A stretch of 64,000 nucleotides of DNA from positions 372,001 to 436,000 of the forward strand of contig NZ_JACYXJ010000001.1 of NCBI RefSeq assembly GCF_014842925.1, written 5' to 3'. Under the pieces are notes generated by a model. The model did not search any database. It was not told the origin of the DNA and was given only the letters and a program-made list of their open reading frames with translations. Shown one piece after another: positions 24,752 to 33,515 of the stretch. The DNA is from Roseibium polysiphoniae. GTDB taxonomy: Bacteria > Pseudomonadota > Alphaproteobacteria > Rhizobiales > Stappiaceae. How positions within the stretch are numbered: the stretch's first letter is position 1; each line of letters starts with the position of its first letter. Both the position numbers and the translations under genes were made by a program.

Positions 24752-25231
24752 TCAGTCGTCAGGCTGTTTCTTTCCCAAATCAACTGCCATCTGGTCCACG
24801 TAGGCTAGGATCGCTTCGATGTCGTCGAGTGAAAGAATCACTTCGCGAATGGTTGCCGGCAGGTGTTCGGGCCGCGGGTCGTCCCCGTCCAGCCGGATGT
24901 GGGCAGGGTGCGGGTTCCGCGCCATGAAGCTGCCGAAACGTTCTTCCCAGTCCTTTAGAAACTCGATCATGATCTTGAAAGACGGCGTCGAGGATGTGCC
25001 AGTGAAGCGGTCCGACTCGCTGACGATATGGCAACGGGCGCAATGGAGTTTCGAAAGGGCCAGTCCGCGTTCGGCCAAAGGCGTCTGTGCTTTCGCAGGA
25101 CTCGATTGAACTGCAATCAGTAGGACCATCGACAGCCCCAGGTTCAGGATATTGCACCTGGCTGTTGAGTGCTGGGATGACGCTGCTGATGGCTGACGCC
25201 CCCTTGTTCTCCCAAGTTCTTGGCAAGGCAT
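24752..25231 (-). CDS. Small monoheme cytochrome c
   Basis: A 159-residue exported c-type cytochrome. Seen: a long, polar n-region (residues 1-28), a hydrophobic stretch NLGLSMVLLIAVQSSPAKAQ (about 30-49) with an A-K-A cleavage site, then CARCH with Cys64, Cys67 and His68, and a C-terminal SLDDIEAILAYVDQM helix as in short cytochromes. An AAGGGAGAG site lies 5 bases upstream of the ATG at 25231, which favours this start over an internal ATG at 25129. The axial Met is probably in the FGSFMARNPHPAH region. Its redox partner is unknown. Confidence 0.82.
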   Translation of the reverse strand: MPCQELGRTRGRQPSAASSQHSTARCNILNLGLSMVLLIAVQSSPAKAQTPLAERGLALSKLHCARCHIVSESDRFTGTSSTPSFKIMIEFLKDWEERFGSFMARNPHPAHIRLDGDDPRPEHLPATIREVILSLDDIEAILAYVDQMAVDLGKKQPDD

Positions 25232-25307
25232 CTGGCTCTCCCTTTTTTCTCATTTAGCCAGAGAAAGGAGCGAGATGCCAGCTGTCTGAGGGGCGCCCTA
25301 AATGCAA

Positions 25308-25332
25308 AAAGCCGGCGCAAGGCCGGCTTTTC
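25308..25332. terminator. Terminator of the L,D-transpeptidase gene
   Basis: AAAAGCCGGC (25308-25317), a 5-base loop and GCCGGCTTTT (25323-25332) form a perfect 10-bp hairpin with A- and T-runs on either side, so it can act in both directions. On the minus strand it lies 20 bases past the transpeptidase stop. Confidence 0.88.
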
Positions 25333-25351
25333 GACGGATCTCAGAAAGAGA

Positions 25352-25945
25352 TCAGCGCTTGACGATGATCTTCGATCCAACGCTGACGTTCTTGTGCAGG
25401 TGGATGATGTCTTCGTTCGCGAGGCGAATGCAGCCGGATGAAACGGCGCTGCCGATTGTCCAAGGCTGATTGGTGCCATGTACGCGGTAAAGGGTCGAGC
25501 CGATGTAGAGCGCGCGTGCGCCCAGCGGATTGTTCGGGCCACCCTTCATGTGTGCCGGCAGGATCCGGCCCTTGGCGCGTTCGCGAGCACGCATCTGCGG
25601 CGGAGGTGTCCAGCCCGGCCATTCCGCCTTGCGGGTGATCCGGTGCGTGCCGGACCACTGGAAGCCGTCCTTGCCGACGCCGATGCCATATTTCATGGCC
25701 TTGCCACCTGGCAGAACGTGATAGAGGCGGCGCTCTTCCGTATCGACGACGATGGTTCCAGGGCTGTAAGGCCCCTTATAGCTGACCTTTTTCCGCCGGA
25801 TCGGCGACTTTCCACCGTAGGATGGACCGTAGGTCACCCATTTCTTGGTGTTCGGATCGAAAAACTGACCACCCGGTGCGGCGAACGCTGCGCTGGTCAC
25901 AAACATGATCAGCATCGCGCAGATCGCGAAAATTCCCTTTCCCAT
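25352..25945 (-). CDS. L,D-transpeptidase (YkuD domain), periplasmic
   Basis: A 197-residue exported enzyme that forms L,D-crosslinks in peptidoglycan or attaches proteins to it. Seen: a signal peptide (about 1-23, ending AAFAAPG), an APGGQFFDPNTKKWVTYG segment common in alphaproteobacterial members, and a YkuD domain from about 62 to the end with catalytic His156 in HGTN and Cys172 plus Arg174 in SSGCIRL. All catalytic residues are present. Upstream 25946-26148 shows an AT-rich patch near 25975-26010 that may hold its promoter; nothing else is seen there. Confidence 0.93.
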   Translation of the reverse strand: MGKGIFAICAMLIMFVTSAAFAAPGGQFFDPNTKKWVTYGPSYGGKSPIRRKKVSYKGPYSPGTIVVDTEERRLYHVLPGGKAMKYGIGVGKDGFQWSGTHRITRKAEWPGWTPPPQMRARERAKGRILPAHMKGGPNNPLGARALYIGSTLYRVHGTNQPWTIGSAVSSGCIRLANEDIIHLHKNVSVGSKIIVKR

Positions 25946-26148
25946 CCTAAGTCCCCAATGGTTCGGTATTAAAAACTAGACGAAATTAAACTCATCTAAT
26001 CCTAGAGTTTTAGCCTTGCCGTTGGGTTAATGCTATCACATGGCGCCGTCCATCAAGGCCTGCTCACGGATTTGTGAGCGCGAGCGGTGGCGTTGGTACA
26101 CGCAAAGCGGGATTTTAGTGATTTTGCTGGCGCTGCTGAGACGTTCTG

Positions 26149-26775
26149 CTAGCGGTATTTCTCGATAAAGGCATCGATCGAAAGGGCTCTGAAGTCGGGA
26201 AGCCTGGCTTTGAGCGTCGAATGATCCCAGTCCCACCAGGCGATCTCCTGCAGAGCGTCGCCCTGGCTTTCCGAGAAGCGGCGTTTGATTTCCTTGGCAG
26301 CAACGCCGCCGACGATCGTGTAGGGTACCACATCCTTGGAGACGACCGCGCCGGCAGCAACGATTGCACCGGTTCCCACGTAAACACCTGCAAGCACTGT
26401 TGCCCCATGGCCGATCCACACGTCGTGGCCAAGCGTCACCCAGTCCTTCTTTCGCCACTCGAAGAAACTGTCGTCGTTGTCACCCAAGTCATACGCTGCA
26501 GCGCGATAGCTGAAATGATGCTGCGACGCGCGCCAGGTCGGGTGATTGCCTGGATTCAAGCGCACATTTCGGGCGATGGAGCAGAATTTGCCAGTGGTTG
26601 ACCAGACGACGTCACCGCCCTGGACGATGTAGGAATAGTCGCCCATCTGGCTCTGGCGCATCTCAGTATGAGCACCGACTTCGGTCCAGATGCCGAGCTC
26701 TGACTCCAATACGATCGCATCAGGATGAATGTTCGGGGCGGAGGTCAGGGCGGATTTGTCGGCTGGACCGGGCAT
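26149..26775 (-). CDS. Hexapeptide-repeat acetyltransferase of the phosphonate-associated type
   Basis: A 208-residue left-handed beta-helix transferase. Seen: hexapeptide turns from about 18 onward ([19 protein letters not shown], then [35 protein letters not shown]), the NHP segment with its nearby catalytic-type His, and the later coil [38 protein letters not shown]. This layout matches the transferase family found in phosphonate utilisation loci and related to CatB. It diverges from phnC across the Pho-box region, which supports that assignment. A GGTGACAA ribosome site lies before the ATG. The acyl acceptor is unknown. Confidence 0.85.
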   Translation of the reverse strand: MPGPADKSALTSAPNIHPDAIVLESELGIWTEVGAHTEMRQSQMGDYSYIVQGGDVVWSTTGKFCSIARNVRLNPGNHPTWRASQHHFSYRAAAYDLGDNDDSFFEWRKKDWVTLGHDVWIGHGATVLAGVYVGTGAIVAAGAVVSKDVVPYTIVGGVAAKEIKRRFSESQGDALQEIAWWDWDHSTLKARLPDFRALSIDAFIEKYR

Positions 26776-26979
26776 TTGTCACCTTGCAGGAAAGAAAGAA
26801 CCTGCCGTGATTACGCCGCCGCGGATCGGGTTGGATTGCATTTTGATGACGTTTTGATGAATTTTTAAAGTCATATAGAGCGTCAGGTCTGGTCGGAAGA
26901 GGGTTGAATCACGATATGTATTTGAAAATATCGGTTTAATTCAGAAGTATCTCCTGGTTCTATTGAGTATGAATTTTTT

Positions 26980-26997
26980 ATGTCACTGAACTGTCAT
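26980..26997 (+). promoter_or_regulatory. Pho box 1 (PhoB site) upstream of phnC
   Basis: ATGTCAC-TGAA-CTGTCAT: two 7-base repeats with a 4-base spacer and an 11-base period, matching the PhoB consensus (CTGTCAT, 4 bases, CTGTCAT). 111 bases before the phnC start. Confidence 0.78.
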
Positions 26998-27034
26998 TTA
27001 TTAGTTGTCAAAACTTCAAGGCGACAAGAGGTTC

Positions 27035-27052
27035 TTGTCATTTCTCTGTAAT
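27035..27052 (+). promoter_or_regulatory. Pho box 2 (weaker) upstream of phnC
   Basis: TTGTCAT-TTCT-CTGTAAT keeps the 11-base period with two mismatches to the repeat consensus. The spacing from box 1 is 55 bases, five helical turns. Confidence 0.6.
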
Positions 27053-27107
27053 ATAGTCGTGGCTCTTGTCGCAGCTGGAAATTTTAATTCAGCGACAGGG
27101 CCTCCGG

Positions 27108-27950
27108 GTGATCCACTTCGAAAGCGTCACAAAGGACTTTGGCACCCGCACAGCGGTTGACCAGGTCAGCTTCACCATCGACAAGCCGCATATGGTCGGC
27201 ATCATCGGGCGTTCCGGAGCGGGCAAGTCCACGCTTCTGCGGATGATCAACCGCCTGACGCCGGCAACATCCGGCCGGATCATTTTTAATGGCGAGGATA
27301 TCCTGAGCCTCAAGGGCGCCATGATGCGCCGCTGGCAGCGCGACTGCGCCATGGTCTTCCAGCAGTTTAACCTTGTCCCGCGCCTTGATGTCGTGACCAA
27401 CGTCATGCTCGGCCGGTTGAACGCTCAGTCGACGCTCAAGAGCATGTTCAACATCTTCAGCGCCGATGATGTGAACACGGCGCTTGCAGCGCTTGATCGC
27501 CTCGGCATCGTCCAGGAAGCGACCAAACGGGCAGAGGAACTGTCCGGCGGACAGCAGCAGCGCGTCGCCATTGCCCGCGCTCTCATGCAGGACCCGCACA
27601 TGGTTCTGGCTGACGAGCCGATCGCATCGCTCGATCCGATGAACGCCAAGATCGTCATGGACGCCCTGCGCGAGATCCATGAACGCGACAACAAGGTCGT
27701 GATCTGCAACCTCCACACTCTCGATACTGCGCGCAACTATTGCGACCGCGTCATCGGAATGCGTGATGGCAAGGTTGTGTTCGACGGCGAGCCGGAGCTG
27801 CTTACCACCGATGTGGCCCGCGAGATTTACGGCGCCGACGAGAGTTTCAACGAGGCGGCGACATCGACCGCCATCGATACACCGGACGCAAGCGTTCGGA
27901 AAACAGATCCTGCCGGTGCGATGACGCCGGCAGCTGCGGCTGTGGTTTAG
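27108..27950 (+). CDS. phnC: Phosphonate ABC transporter ATP-binding protein
   Basis: A 280-residue ATPase that drives uptake of phosphonates or related phosphorus compounds. Seen: Walker [10 protein letters not shown] starting near residue 34, a Q-loop at VFQQFNLV, the PhnC-type LGRL segment, the ABC signature LSGGQQQR, Walker B with [12 protein letters not shown], and the H-loop in [12 protein letters not shown]. The start is taken as a GTG at 27108 ([12 protein letters not shown]) because the TTG at 27066 lies in the promoter region and adds no family sequence. The last 40 residues after the ABC domain are Ala/Thr-rich. First gene of phnCDEE, probably under PhoB. Confidence 0.93.
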   Translation: MIHFESVTKDFGTRTAVDQVSFTIDKPHMVGIIGRSGAGKSTLLRMINRLTPATSGRIIFNGEDILSLKGAMMRRWQRDCAMVFQQFNLVPRLDVVTNVMLGRLNAQSTLKSMFNIFSADDVNTALAALDRLGIVQEATKRAEELSGGQQQRVAIARALMQDPHMVLADEPIASLDPMNAKIVMDALREIHERDNKVVICNLHTLDTARNYCDRVIGMRDGKVVFDGEPELLTTDVAREIYGADESFNEAATSTAIDTPDASVRKTDPAGAMTPAAAAVV

Positions 27951-28002
27951 ACCCGGTTGCTTTCAAACGTCATCAATATCCATCTCTTTGGGAGTGCCCC
28001 AG

Positions 28003-28923
28003 ATGAACCTCGTTTCTAAGTTTGCCGCCCTTGCTGCGGTCAGCATGCTTGCCCTGAATGCAACTTCCGCAGTTGCTGCAGACAACATCACCGAATTCCG
28101 CATCGGCATCCTCGGCGGCGAAAACGCTTCCGACCGCCTGCGCGCTTACGAGTGCCTCGAAGAAAAGACTGCTGATCTTCTCGGCGTTCCGGTCAAGCTC
28201 TTCGCTCCTGCCGACTACAACGGCGTTATCGAAGGCCTGCTCGGCGGCAACCTCGACCTCGCATGGCTTGGTGCTTCTTCCTACGCGAAGGTTCACCTGA
28301 CCGACCCGGAAGCTGTTGATCCGGTTCTCGTCAAGGTCAACGTCGATGGCGGCTACGGCTACTACTCGATCGGTTTTGCGCGCGTTGACAGCGAGATCAA
28401 CTCGCTTGACGACATGAAGGGCAAGGTCTTCGGCTTCGGTGATCCGAACTCCACATCCGGTTACCTGATCCCGTCCATCGCCATCCCGCAGGAAGGCTAC
28501 TCCATGAAGCCGGGCGAATACTTCGGCGACGTGAAGTTCACCGGTGGTCATGAGCAGACAATCGTTGCGGTTTCCAACGGCGACATCGACGCTGGCGTAA
28601 CCTGGGCCGACGGCCTTGGCGAGTGGGAAGATGGCTACAACTCCGGCGCCCTGCGCAAGGCATCTGATGCTGGTCTGGTTGACATGACCGAACTGCAGCA
28701 GATCTGGCAGTCCCCGGTCATTCCGGAAGGTCCGATTGTTCTGTCCAAGAAGCTGCCGGTTGACGTCAAGATCAAGATGACTGGCCTGATCGCTTCCCTG
28801 AACTCCATGGACCCTGACTGCGCCTACAACATCGCAGCTGGTGAGACCAAGGGCTTCATGCCGATCACCCACGAAGCCTACGTCAACATCGTTGAAGCGC
28901 GCAAGGCGAAGAACAAGAACTAA
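28003..28923 (+). CDS. phnD: Phosphonate ABC transporter periplasmic binding protein
   Basis: A 306-residue solute-binding protein. Seen: a signal peptide (about 1-28, ending AVAAD), then the PhnD-type sequence FRIGILGGENASDRL, a LAWLGASSYAK stretch and the STSGYLIPS loop, where Ser/Thr residues contact the phosphonate group, and a VTWADGL segment. The charged start and GGGAG site define the ATG at 28003; five upstream codons are open. A hairpin follows, which should leave this subunit more abundant than the membrane subunits. Confidence 0.95.
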   Translation: MNLVSKFAALAAVSMLALNATSAVAADNITEFRIGILGGENASDRLRAYECLEEKTADLLGVPVKLFAPADYNGVIEGLLGGNLDLAWLGASSYAKVHLTDPEAVDPVLVKVNVDGGYGYYSIGFARVDSEINSLDDMKGKVFGFGDPNSTSGYLIPSIAIPQEGYSMKPGEYFGDVKFTGGHEQTIVAVSNGDIDAGVTWADGLGEWEDGYNSGALRKASDAGLVDMTELQQIWQSPVIPEGPIVLSKKLPVDVKIKMTGLIASLNSMDPDCAYNIAAGETKGFMPITHEAYVNIVEARKAKNKN

Positions 28924-28942
28924 TCGTTCTTTTGAAACAGGA

Positions 28943-28970
28943 ACGCGGGCCGCTCATCGGCCCGCGTTTT
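28943..28970 (+). terminator. Partial terminator/processing hairpin between phnD and phnE
   Basis: ACGCGGGCCG (28943-28952), loop ctcat, CGGCCCGCGT (28958-28967), then three more T residues, a C and another T-rich stretch. A perfect 10-bp stem with a short T-run inside an operon: transcription probably drops here and the phnD message is protected. Confidence 0.8.
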
Positions 28971-28998
28971 CTTTGGACTTCTTTTAAGGACTTTGGAC

Positions 28999-29847
28999 AT
29001 GGCCGTCGCCGCTTTGGAGCAGGAAATCCTCTCCTTACGCAAACGTCGCCAGCTTTACTCCCTGATCGGATTGTTGCTGGTCGTTGCCGTTCTGGTTTCC
29101 GGATATTCGAAATCAAACGAAATGAACTCCGGCGGCTTCCTTCAGGGGCTCTCGAAATTCTTTGACTACCCCGGTGAAATTGTCCTTGAGGCCTGGAACG
29201 CCGGACCTGCATTCTTCGGTCTGATCATTCAATACGTGCCGGCGATGCTTGAAACCTTGAATATCGCCGGTGTGGCAACATTGATCGGCGGCGCCATGGC
29301 GCTCGTGCTGGCGATGGCGTCGACCCGAAACGTCGACAGCTGGGGCCCGCTGATCCCGGTCGTGCGCCGCATGATGGACATCATGCGTGCCTTTCCAGAA
29401 CTTATTGTAGCGTTGTTTTTGATTTTCGTCCTCGGATCGAGCCCGGTCCCGGCCATGATTGCAGTCGCGTTTCACACCGCGGGTGCACTTGGCAAACTAT
29501 TCTCCGAGGTGAACGAGAATATCGATCGCAAACCGATCGAAGGTCTGAGCGCCTGTGGCGCCAGCTGGTTGCAGCGCATCCGCTACGCGGTGTTGCCGCA
29601 GGTCGCGCCCAACTACCTGAGCTATTTCCTGCTGCGCCTGGAAATCAATGTGCGTGCGTCGGCCATCCTCGGTTTCGTTGGTGCCGGCGGCATCGGCCAG
29701 GAGCTGCGACGCACCATCGGTTGGGGGCAGGGAGCCGGCGATGAAACCGCTGCGATCTTTGTGCTGCTTTTCCTCACCATCATGCTGATCGACCAGGTCT
29801 CGTCCTACCTTCGCGGCAAGCTGGTCGGCTCCGGCCGAGCTCACTAA
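28999..29847 (+). CDS. phnE: Phosphonate ABC transporter permease (first PhnE)
   Basis: A 282-residue inner-membrane permease. Seen: a hydrophobic helix at about 22-38, a soluble loop, then the BPD_transp_1 domain with FHTAGALGKLFSEVNENIDRKPIEG, the conserved EAA-like loop that contacts PhnC (ACGASWLQRIRYAVLPQ), and FVGAGGIGQELRRTIGWGQG, typical of PhnE. The ATG at 28999 has AAGGA 8 bases upstream; an in-frame TTG two codons earlier was not used. It lies 75 bases after phnD past the hairpin and 11 bases before the second permease. Confidence 0.94.
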   Translation: MAVAALEQEILSLRKRRQLYSLIGLLLVVAVLVSGYSKSNEMNSGGFLQGLSKFFDYPGEIVLEAWNAGPAFFGLIIQYVPAMLETLNIAGVATLIGGAMALVLAMASTRNVDSWGPLIPVVRRMMDIMRAFPELIVALFLIFVLGSSPVPAMIAVAFHTAGALGKLFSEVNENIDRKPIEGLSACGASWLQRIRYAVLPQVAPNYLSYFLLRLEINVRASAILGFVGAGGIGQELRRTIGWGQGAGDETAAIFVLLFLTIMLIDQVSSYLRGKLVGSGRAH

Positions 29848-29858
29848 GGGAAAAATCC

Positions 29859-31193
29859 ATGTCCATCGATACCCTTGAGCCGGTTATCACGCCTGATCTG
29901 GTCTGGACCAAAGTCCGCAACAGAACCCTTTTCACCATGCTCGTTCCGTTGGTGATCCTTGGCTACCTGATCTACACATGGTTTGCCTTCGACGTCGCCG
30001 GGCTCTTGTCCAAGGCGCAGCCGGACCGTGCCGCCATCCTCGCGACCGACTCCGTCGCCTACAAGGTGCACGTCACCAAGAACATCCGCAGGGATCAGCT
30101 TGAAGTCGCCATCGAGGGCGAGCGCCGGGCGGCCTATGATGACACCAACTATCCCGATTGGGTCCAGGTTGACGGTTCCAATTCGGTTGTGGATCTGGGC
30201 GAGGGCTATCTCGTCGAGATCGTCGACAAGACCATGAACTTCACGGTTCCCGGCTACGGCGTCATCACTGCGACGGCGACCAATTCCGGGGTCGACATAA
30301 CTGTGCCACCCGGAGATCAACCGGACTGGCTGAAAACGAACCCCAAGAAGCTTGATGCGCGCCCGACCCTTGACCGGCGTGTGCAGGTGACACGCACCAA
30401 GATCGAGGTGCATAATTTCTTCGGCGGTTGGGAAAACTTCTGGTTCTCCTTCAACTCCGACCTTTATGGCATGTCCTTCAGCCAGCTCTATGCACTGGCA
30501 CTCAGCGCTGATCGCTTGGATCCGGAATACTCAAATCTCTGGCACATTGTGCATGAGTTCCTGGACAATCCAGACTGGCAGCATGGCGAGATCTTCCTCG
30601 CGCTGCTGGAAACGATCATGATGGCCGTGCTTGGAACCATAACGGCGGCTGCCTTCGGCCTGCCGCTCGCCTTCCTCGCTGCTCGCAACTTTACGCCATC
30701 AATGTTCATGCGCTTTGGAACGCGGCGTCTGTTCGACTTCCTGCGCGGCATCGACATGCTGATCTGGTCGCTGATTTTCATCCGGGCTTTCGGCCTTGGC
30801 CCGCTGACCGGTGCATTGGCAATCGCCTTCACCGACACGGGCTCACTCGGCAAGCTGTTCTCTGAAGCGCTTGAGAACATTGACAACAAGCAGGTAGAGG
30901 GTGTTCGGGCGACAGGTGCCAACCAGTTGCAGCGGTATCGATTTGGTGTGATCCCACAGATTCTTCCGGTCTTTTTATCTCAGGTGCTCTACTATCTAGA
31001 ATCAAATACGCGTTCGGCGACTGTGATTGGTGCGCTTGGTGCTGGCGGTATCGGCCTTATGCTGGTAGAAACGATGAAGACTTCCCGCGACTGGGAGAAC
31101 ACCAGCTACATCATCATCCTGACGATCCTCGTCGTGATCGCGATGGACCAGACATCGAGCTGGCTGCGCCGCAAGCTGATCGAGGGCAAATAG
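29859..31193 (+). CDS. phnE: Second phosphonate ABC permease with large extracytoplasmic insert
   Basis: A 444-residue PhnE paralogue, far longer than the usual about 260-290. Seen: a first helix at about 25-45, then roughly 190 residues of mostly hydrophilic sequence (about 50-240) between the first helix and the next, then the BPD_transp_1 domain with FTDTGSLGKLFSEALENIDNKQVEG, the loop ATGANQLQRYRFGVIPQ and GALGAGGIGLMLVETMK. Paired PhnE proteins, one long, are known in alphaproteobacterial phn loci. The insert would face the periplasm and may dock PhnD. GGGAAAAA precedes the start. Confidence 0.9.
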   Translation: MSIDTLEPVITPDLVWTKVRNRTLFTMLVPLVILGYLIYTWFAFDVAGLLSKAQPDRAAILATDSVAYKVHVTKNIRRDQLEVAIEGERRAAYDDTNYPDWVQVDGSNSVVDLGEGYLVEIVDKTMNFTVPGYGVITATATNSGVDITVPPGDQPDWLKTNPKKLDARPTLDRRVQVTRTKIEVHNFFGGWENFWFSFNSDLYGMSFSQLYALALSADRLDPEYSNLWHIVHEFLDNPDWQHGEIFLALLETIMMAVLGTITAAAFGLPLAFLAARNFTPSMFMRFGTRRLFDFLRGIDMLIWSLIFIRAFGLGPLTGALAIAFTDTGSLGKLFSEALENIDNKQVEGVRATGANQLQRYRFGVIPQILPVFLSQVLYYLESNTRSATVIGALGAGGIGLMLVETMKTSRDWENTSYIIILTILVVIAMDQTSSWLRRKLIEGK

Positions 31194-31268
31194 CAGTGTT
31201 TGCCCTAATTCAGACTCGATAGATTGTCAGCGTGTCTGGCATCGATTCGGCGATCTGCGGGGCTGGAA

Positions 31269-32486
31269 ATGCGATTTGAAATGTCGGCTTTAACCCGGAA
31301 AGGCGTGTGTCTTTCCGGGCTTATCTCAGGACTATTGGCTCTTTCCGGTGGCATTCCGGCGCAAGCGGCGTCGATCGACAGCTGCGTGAACGCCTTGAAG
31401 GCTCAGGCTGTGAAATCCGGGGTTCGGCCCCAGGTCGCCAACCAGATGCTCTCCGGCGCTGCCTACGATGAGAAGGTCATTCGCTTCTCGACCTCGCAGC
31501 CGGAACACAAGACCCAGATCTGGGACTACATGGCGTTTCTGGTGGATCCGCAGCGGATCGCCGACGGCAAGAAACTCCTGAAGAAACATCGCTCCACGCT
31601 GTCGTCGGTCGAAAAACGCTTCGGTGTTGATCGTCACGTCGTTTTGGCTGTCTGGGGCATCGAGAGCGACTATGGCCAGTTCCGTGGCGATTTCTATACG
31701 CCTCATGCGCTCGCAAACCTGGCGTGTGCCGGTGGGCGGCGTTCTAAATACTTCCGCGGTGAGCTGATCAAGACCCTGCAGATTGCCTCGCGCGGTGACG
31801 TACCCCACAGCGATTTTCGTGGATCCTGGGCAGGTGCGTTCGGCCAGACCCAATTCATGCCCTCGACCTACATCAGTCTGGCGGTCGATTTCGACGGTGA
31901 TGGCCGTAAAGACTTGGTCAACTCCGTGCCCGATGCCCTGGCATCGACGGCCAACTTCCTGAAGAACGCGGGATGGCGCGACAGCCGCCTCTGGGGTTTC
32001 GAGGTGAAGGTGCCCAAAGGCTATTCAGGTCCGTCGGGGCGCAAGAAATATGCATCCATGAGCACATGGACGAAACGGGGCCTCAGGAACATCGACGGCA
32101 GCAAGTTCAAGAGCAGGCAGGAAACCGCCCTGATACGGCCTGCCGGGGCGAACGGACCCGCGTTTCTCCTCACCCGCAATTTCAAGGCACTGCGGTCCTA
32201 CAACGCCTCGACGTCCTATGGGCTCGCGATTGCGCTGCTGTCTGAGCTTGTTTCCGGCGGTGAGCCTTTCAAGACGCCTTGGCCGACCAATGATCCGGGA
32301 TTGTCGCGGGCACAGCGGCTGGAGCTGCAGAAATTGCTCAATCGCAACGGTTTCGATGTCGGCGAGCCTGACGGCAAGGTGGGCCCTGCCACCCGCGCGG
32401 GCATCAAAAAGGCGGAAGCCCGCTATGGCCTTCCTGTGACAGGTCGTCCCGGCTGGACGATCTACAACAAGCTTGGTGGCCAGTAA
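31269..32486 (+). CDS. Lytic murein transglycosylase (MltB-type) with peptidoglycan-binding domain
   Basis: A 405-residue exported muramidase-like enzyme that cuts glycan strands with 1,6-anhydro products. Seen: a signal peptide (about 1-33, ending PAQAAS), the transglycosylase_8 domain with catalytic Glu132 in AVWGIESDYG, RGSWAGAFGQTQFMPSTY, the D-x-D-x-D calcium-like FDGDGRKDL loop, and a C-terminal PG_binding_1 domain (about 345-400, LQKLLNRNGFDVGEPDGKVGPATRAGIK). Unlike E. coli MltB there is no lipobox. Start at 31269 is a choice; a GTG at 31224 and an ATG at 31281 are alternatives. A GCCCCGG hairpin follows at 32511-32531 without a T-run. Confidence 0.9.
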   Translation: MRFEMSALTRKGVCLSGLISGLLALSGGIPAQAASIDSCVNALKAQAVKSGVRPQVANQMLSGAAYDEKVIRFSTSQPEHKTQIWDYMAFLVDPQRIADGKKLLKKHRSTLSSVEKRFGVDRHVVLAVWGIESDYGQFRGDFYTPHALANLACAGGRRSKYFRGELIKTLQIASRGDVPHSDFRGSWAGAFGQTQFMPSTYISLAVDFDGDGRKDLVNSVPDALASTANFLKNAGWRDSRLWGFEVKVPKGYSGPSGRKKYASMSTWTKRGLRNIDGSKFKSRQETALIRPAGANGPAFLLTRNFKALRSYNASTSYGLAIALLSELVSGGEPFKTPWPTNDPGLSRAQRLELQKLLNRNGFDVGEPDGKVGPATRAGIKKAEARYGLPVTGRPGWTIYNKLGGQ

Positions 32487-32546
32487 GCGCGCAGTTGTGA
32501 TGCGAGAGCTGCCCCGGTCAGAAACCGGGGCGCTTATCGTCTGAGG

Positions 32547-33515
32547 CTATTGGTCTTCCAGCCGGTCAGTCGCAGGCGGCGGCGTCCGCGACAAGGCCGA
32601 AATCTCGCTGCGAAGCTCTTCGGTCATGTCGATGTCGATGGATTGCAATGACGGCTTTAGCTGCTCCGTATGCCGCGCTCCGATGATCGGCGCCGTGATA
32701 CCGTCGTGCCCGCCAACCCAGGCAACCGCGAGGGACACGGGGTGAACGCCCATCTTCTCTGCAAACATCGTGAAGCGTTCTGCCGTCTCATAGGTCCAAT
32801 CTTCGCCGTAGCGCGCGGCATACATGGCGTTTTCCGCAAGCCGGCTGCCATCGGGCTTTACGCCGGGCCGGTACTTGCCCGAAAGCAGGCCTCCGCCCAC
32901 AGGGCTGTAGGAAATCACGCCGAGGTTCTCTGACTGAGCCAGCGGCAGGATTTCGGTCTCTGCCTGGCGTTTCACCAGATTGTACATCGGCTGGAGGACA
33001 TCGAACCGTGCCCAGCCTTCCTTCGCGCTGATACCGAGTGCCTTTGCCACCTGCCAAGCGGCATAATTGCTGGCGCCGAGGTAAAGAACCTTGCCCGCGC
33101 GGACCACGTCCTCGAGCCCGCGCAAGGTTTCTTCCAAAGGTGTCTCGTCGTCGAAACGATGAACGAAATAGACATCCAGCCGGTCTGTTCCAAGCCGCGA
33201 AAGGCTTGCGTCGATGGCCCTGGTCACATGGCGCCGGTTTGTTCCGCCTGAGTTGGCGTCCTTTCCGGTCTGGCCCCAGACCTTGGATGTAATGACAAGC
33301 TCATCGCGCTCGTGAGCGATTTGCCGTCCCAGGATTTCTTCGGCGGCGCCATCGGAATAGACATCCGCGCAGTCGAAAAAATTGATGCCTGCATCCCTGC
33401 ATGCGCCATACAGAGCCACAGCTGCGGTCTCATCAGCGTCGCCGCCAAAGGACATGGTGCCGAAGCAAAGTTCTGACACCTTGATGCCGGTGCGCCCCAA
33501 GGGAACGAGTTTCAT
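32547..33515 (-). CDS. Aldo/keto reductase
   Basis: A 322-residue NADPH-dependent oxidoreductase with a TIM barrel. Seen: the opening LGRTGIKVSELCFGTMSFGG, the catalytic Asp and Tyr in FDCADVYSDG, the Lys in ITSKVWGQTG, the His in YFVHRFDDETPLEETL, and the nucleotide-binding end near PIIGARHTEQLKPSL. All four catalytic residues are present. Substrate unknown. It has a GGAGGACTGTC site before the ATG and no obvious operon partner. Confidence 0.93.
   Translation of the reverse strand: MKLVPLGRTGIKVSELCFGTMSFGGDADETAAVALYGACRDAGINFFDCADVYSDGAAEEILGRQIAHERDELVITSKVWGQTGKDANSGGTNRRHVTRAIDASLSRLGTDRLDVYFVHRFDDETPLEETLRGLEDVVRAGKVLYLGASNYAAWQVAKALGISAKEGWARFDVLQPMYNLVKRQAETEILPLAQSENLGVISYSPVGGGLLSGKYRPGVKPDGSRLAENAMYAARYGEDWTYETAERFTMFAEKMGVHPVSLAVAWVGGHDGITAPIIGARHTEQLKPSLQSIDIDMTEELRSEISALSRTPPPATDRLEDQ

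Larger units (their letters stand above)
26776..27107. promoter_or_regulatory. Divergent phn control region
   Basis: About 330 AT-rich bases between the hexapeptide transferase and phnC. Two Pho-box-like direct repeats (listed separately) lie toward phnC. A further TTGTCAA at 27005-27011 lies between them but is out of the 11-base register. The left half (26830-26960) is AT-rich without a clear motif and may hold the leftward promoter. Confidence 0.6.

Noticed and set aside
27005..27011. TTGTCAA as a third Pho half-site
   Set aside because: It is 14 bases from the previous repeat instead of 11, so it does not fit the Pho-box period.
32511..32531. GCCCCGG/CCGGGGC hairpin after the lytic transglycosylase as a terminator
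   Set aside because: The stem is good, but no T-tract follows on either strand; mentioned only within the gene entry.
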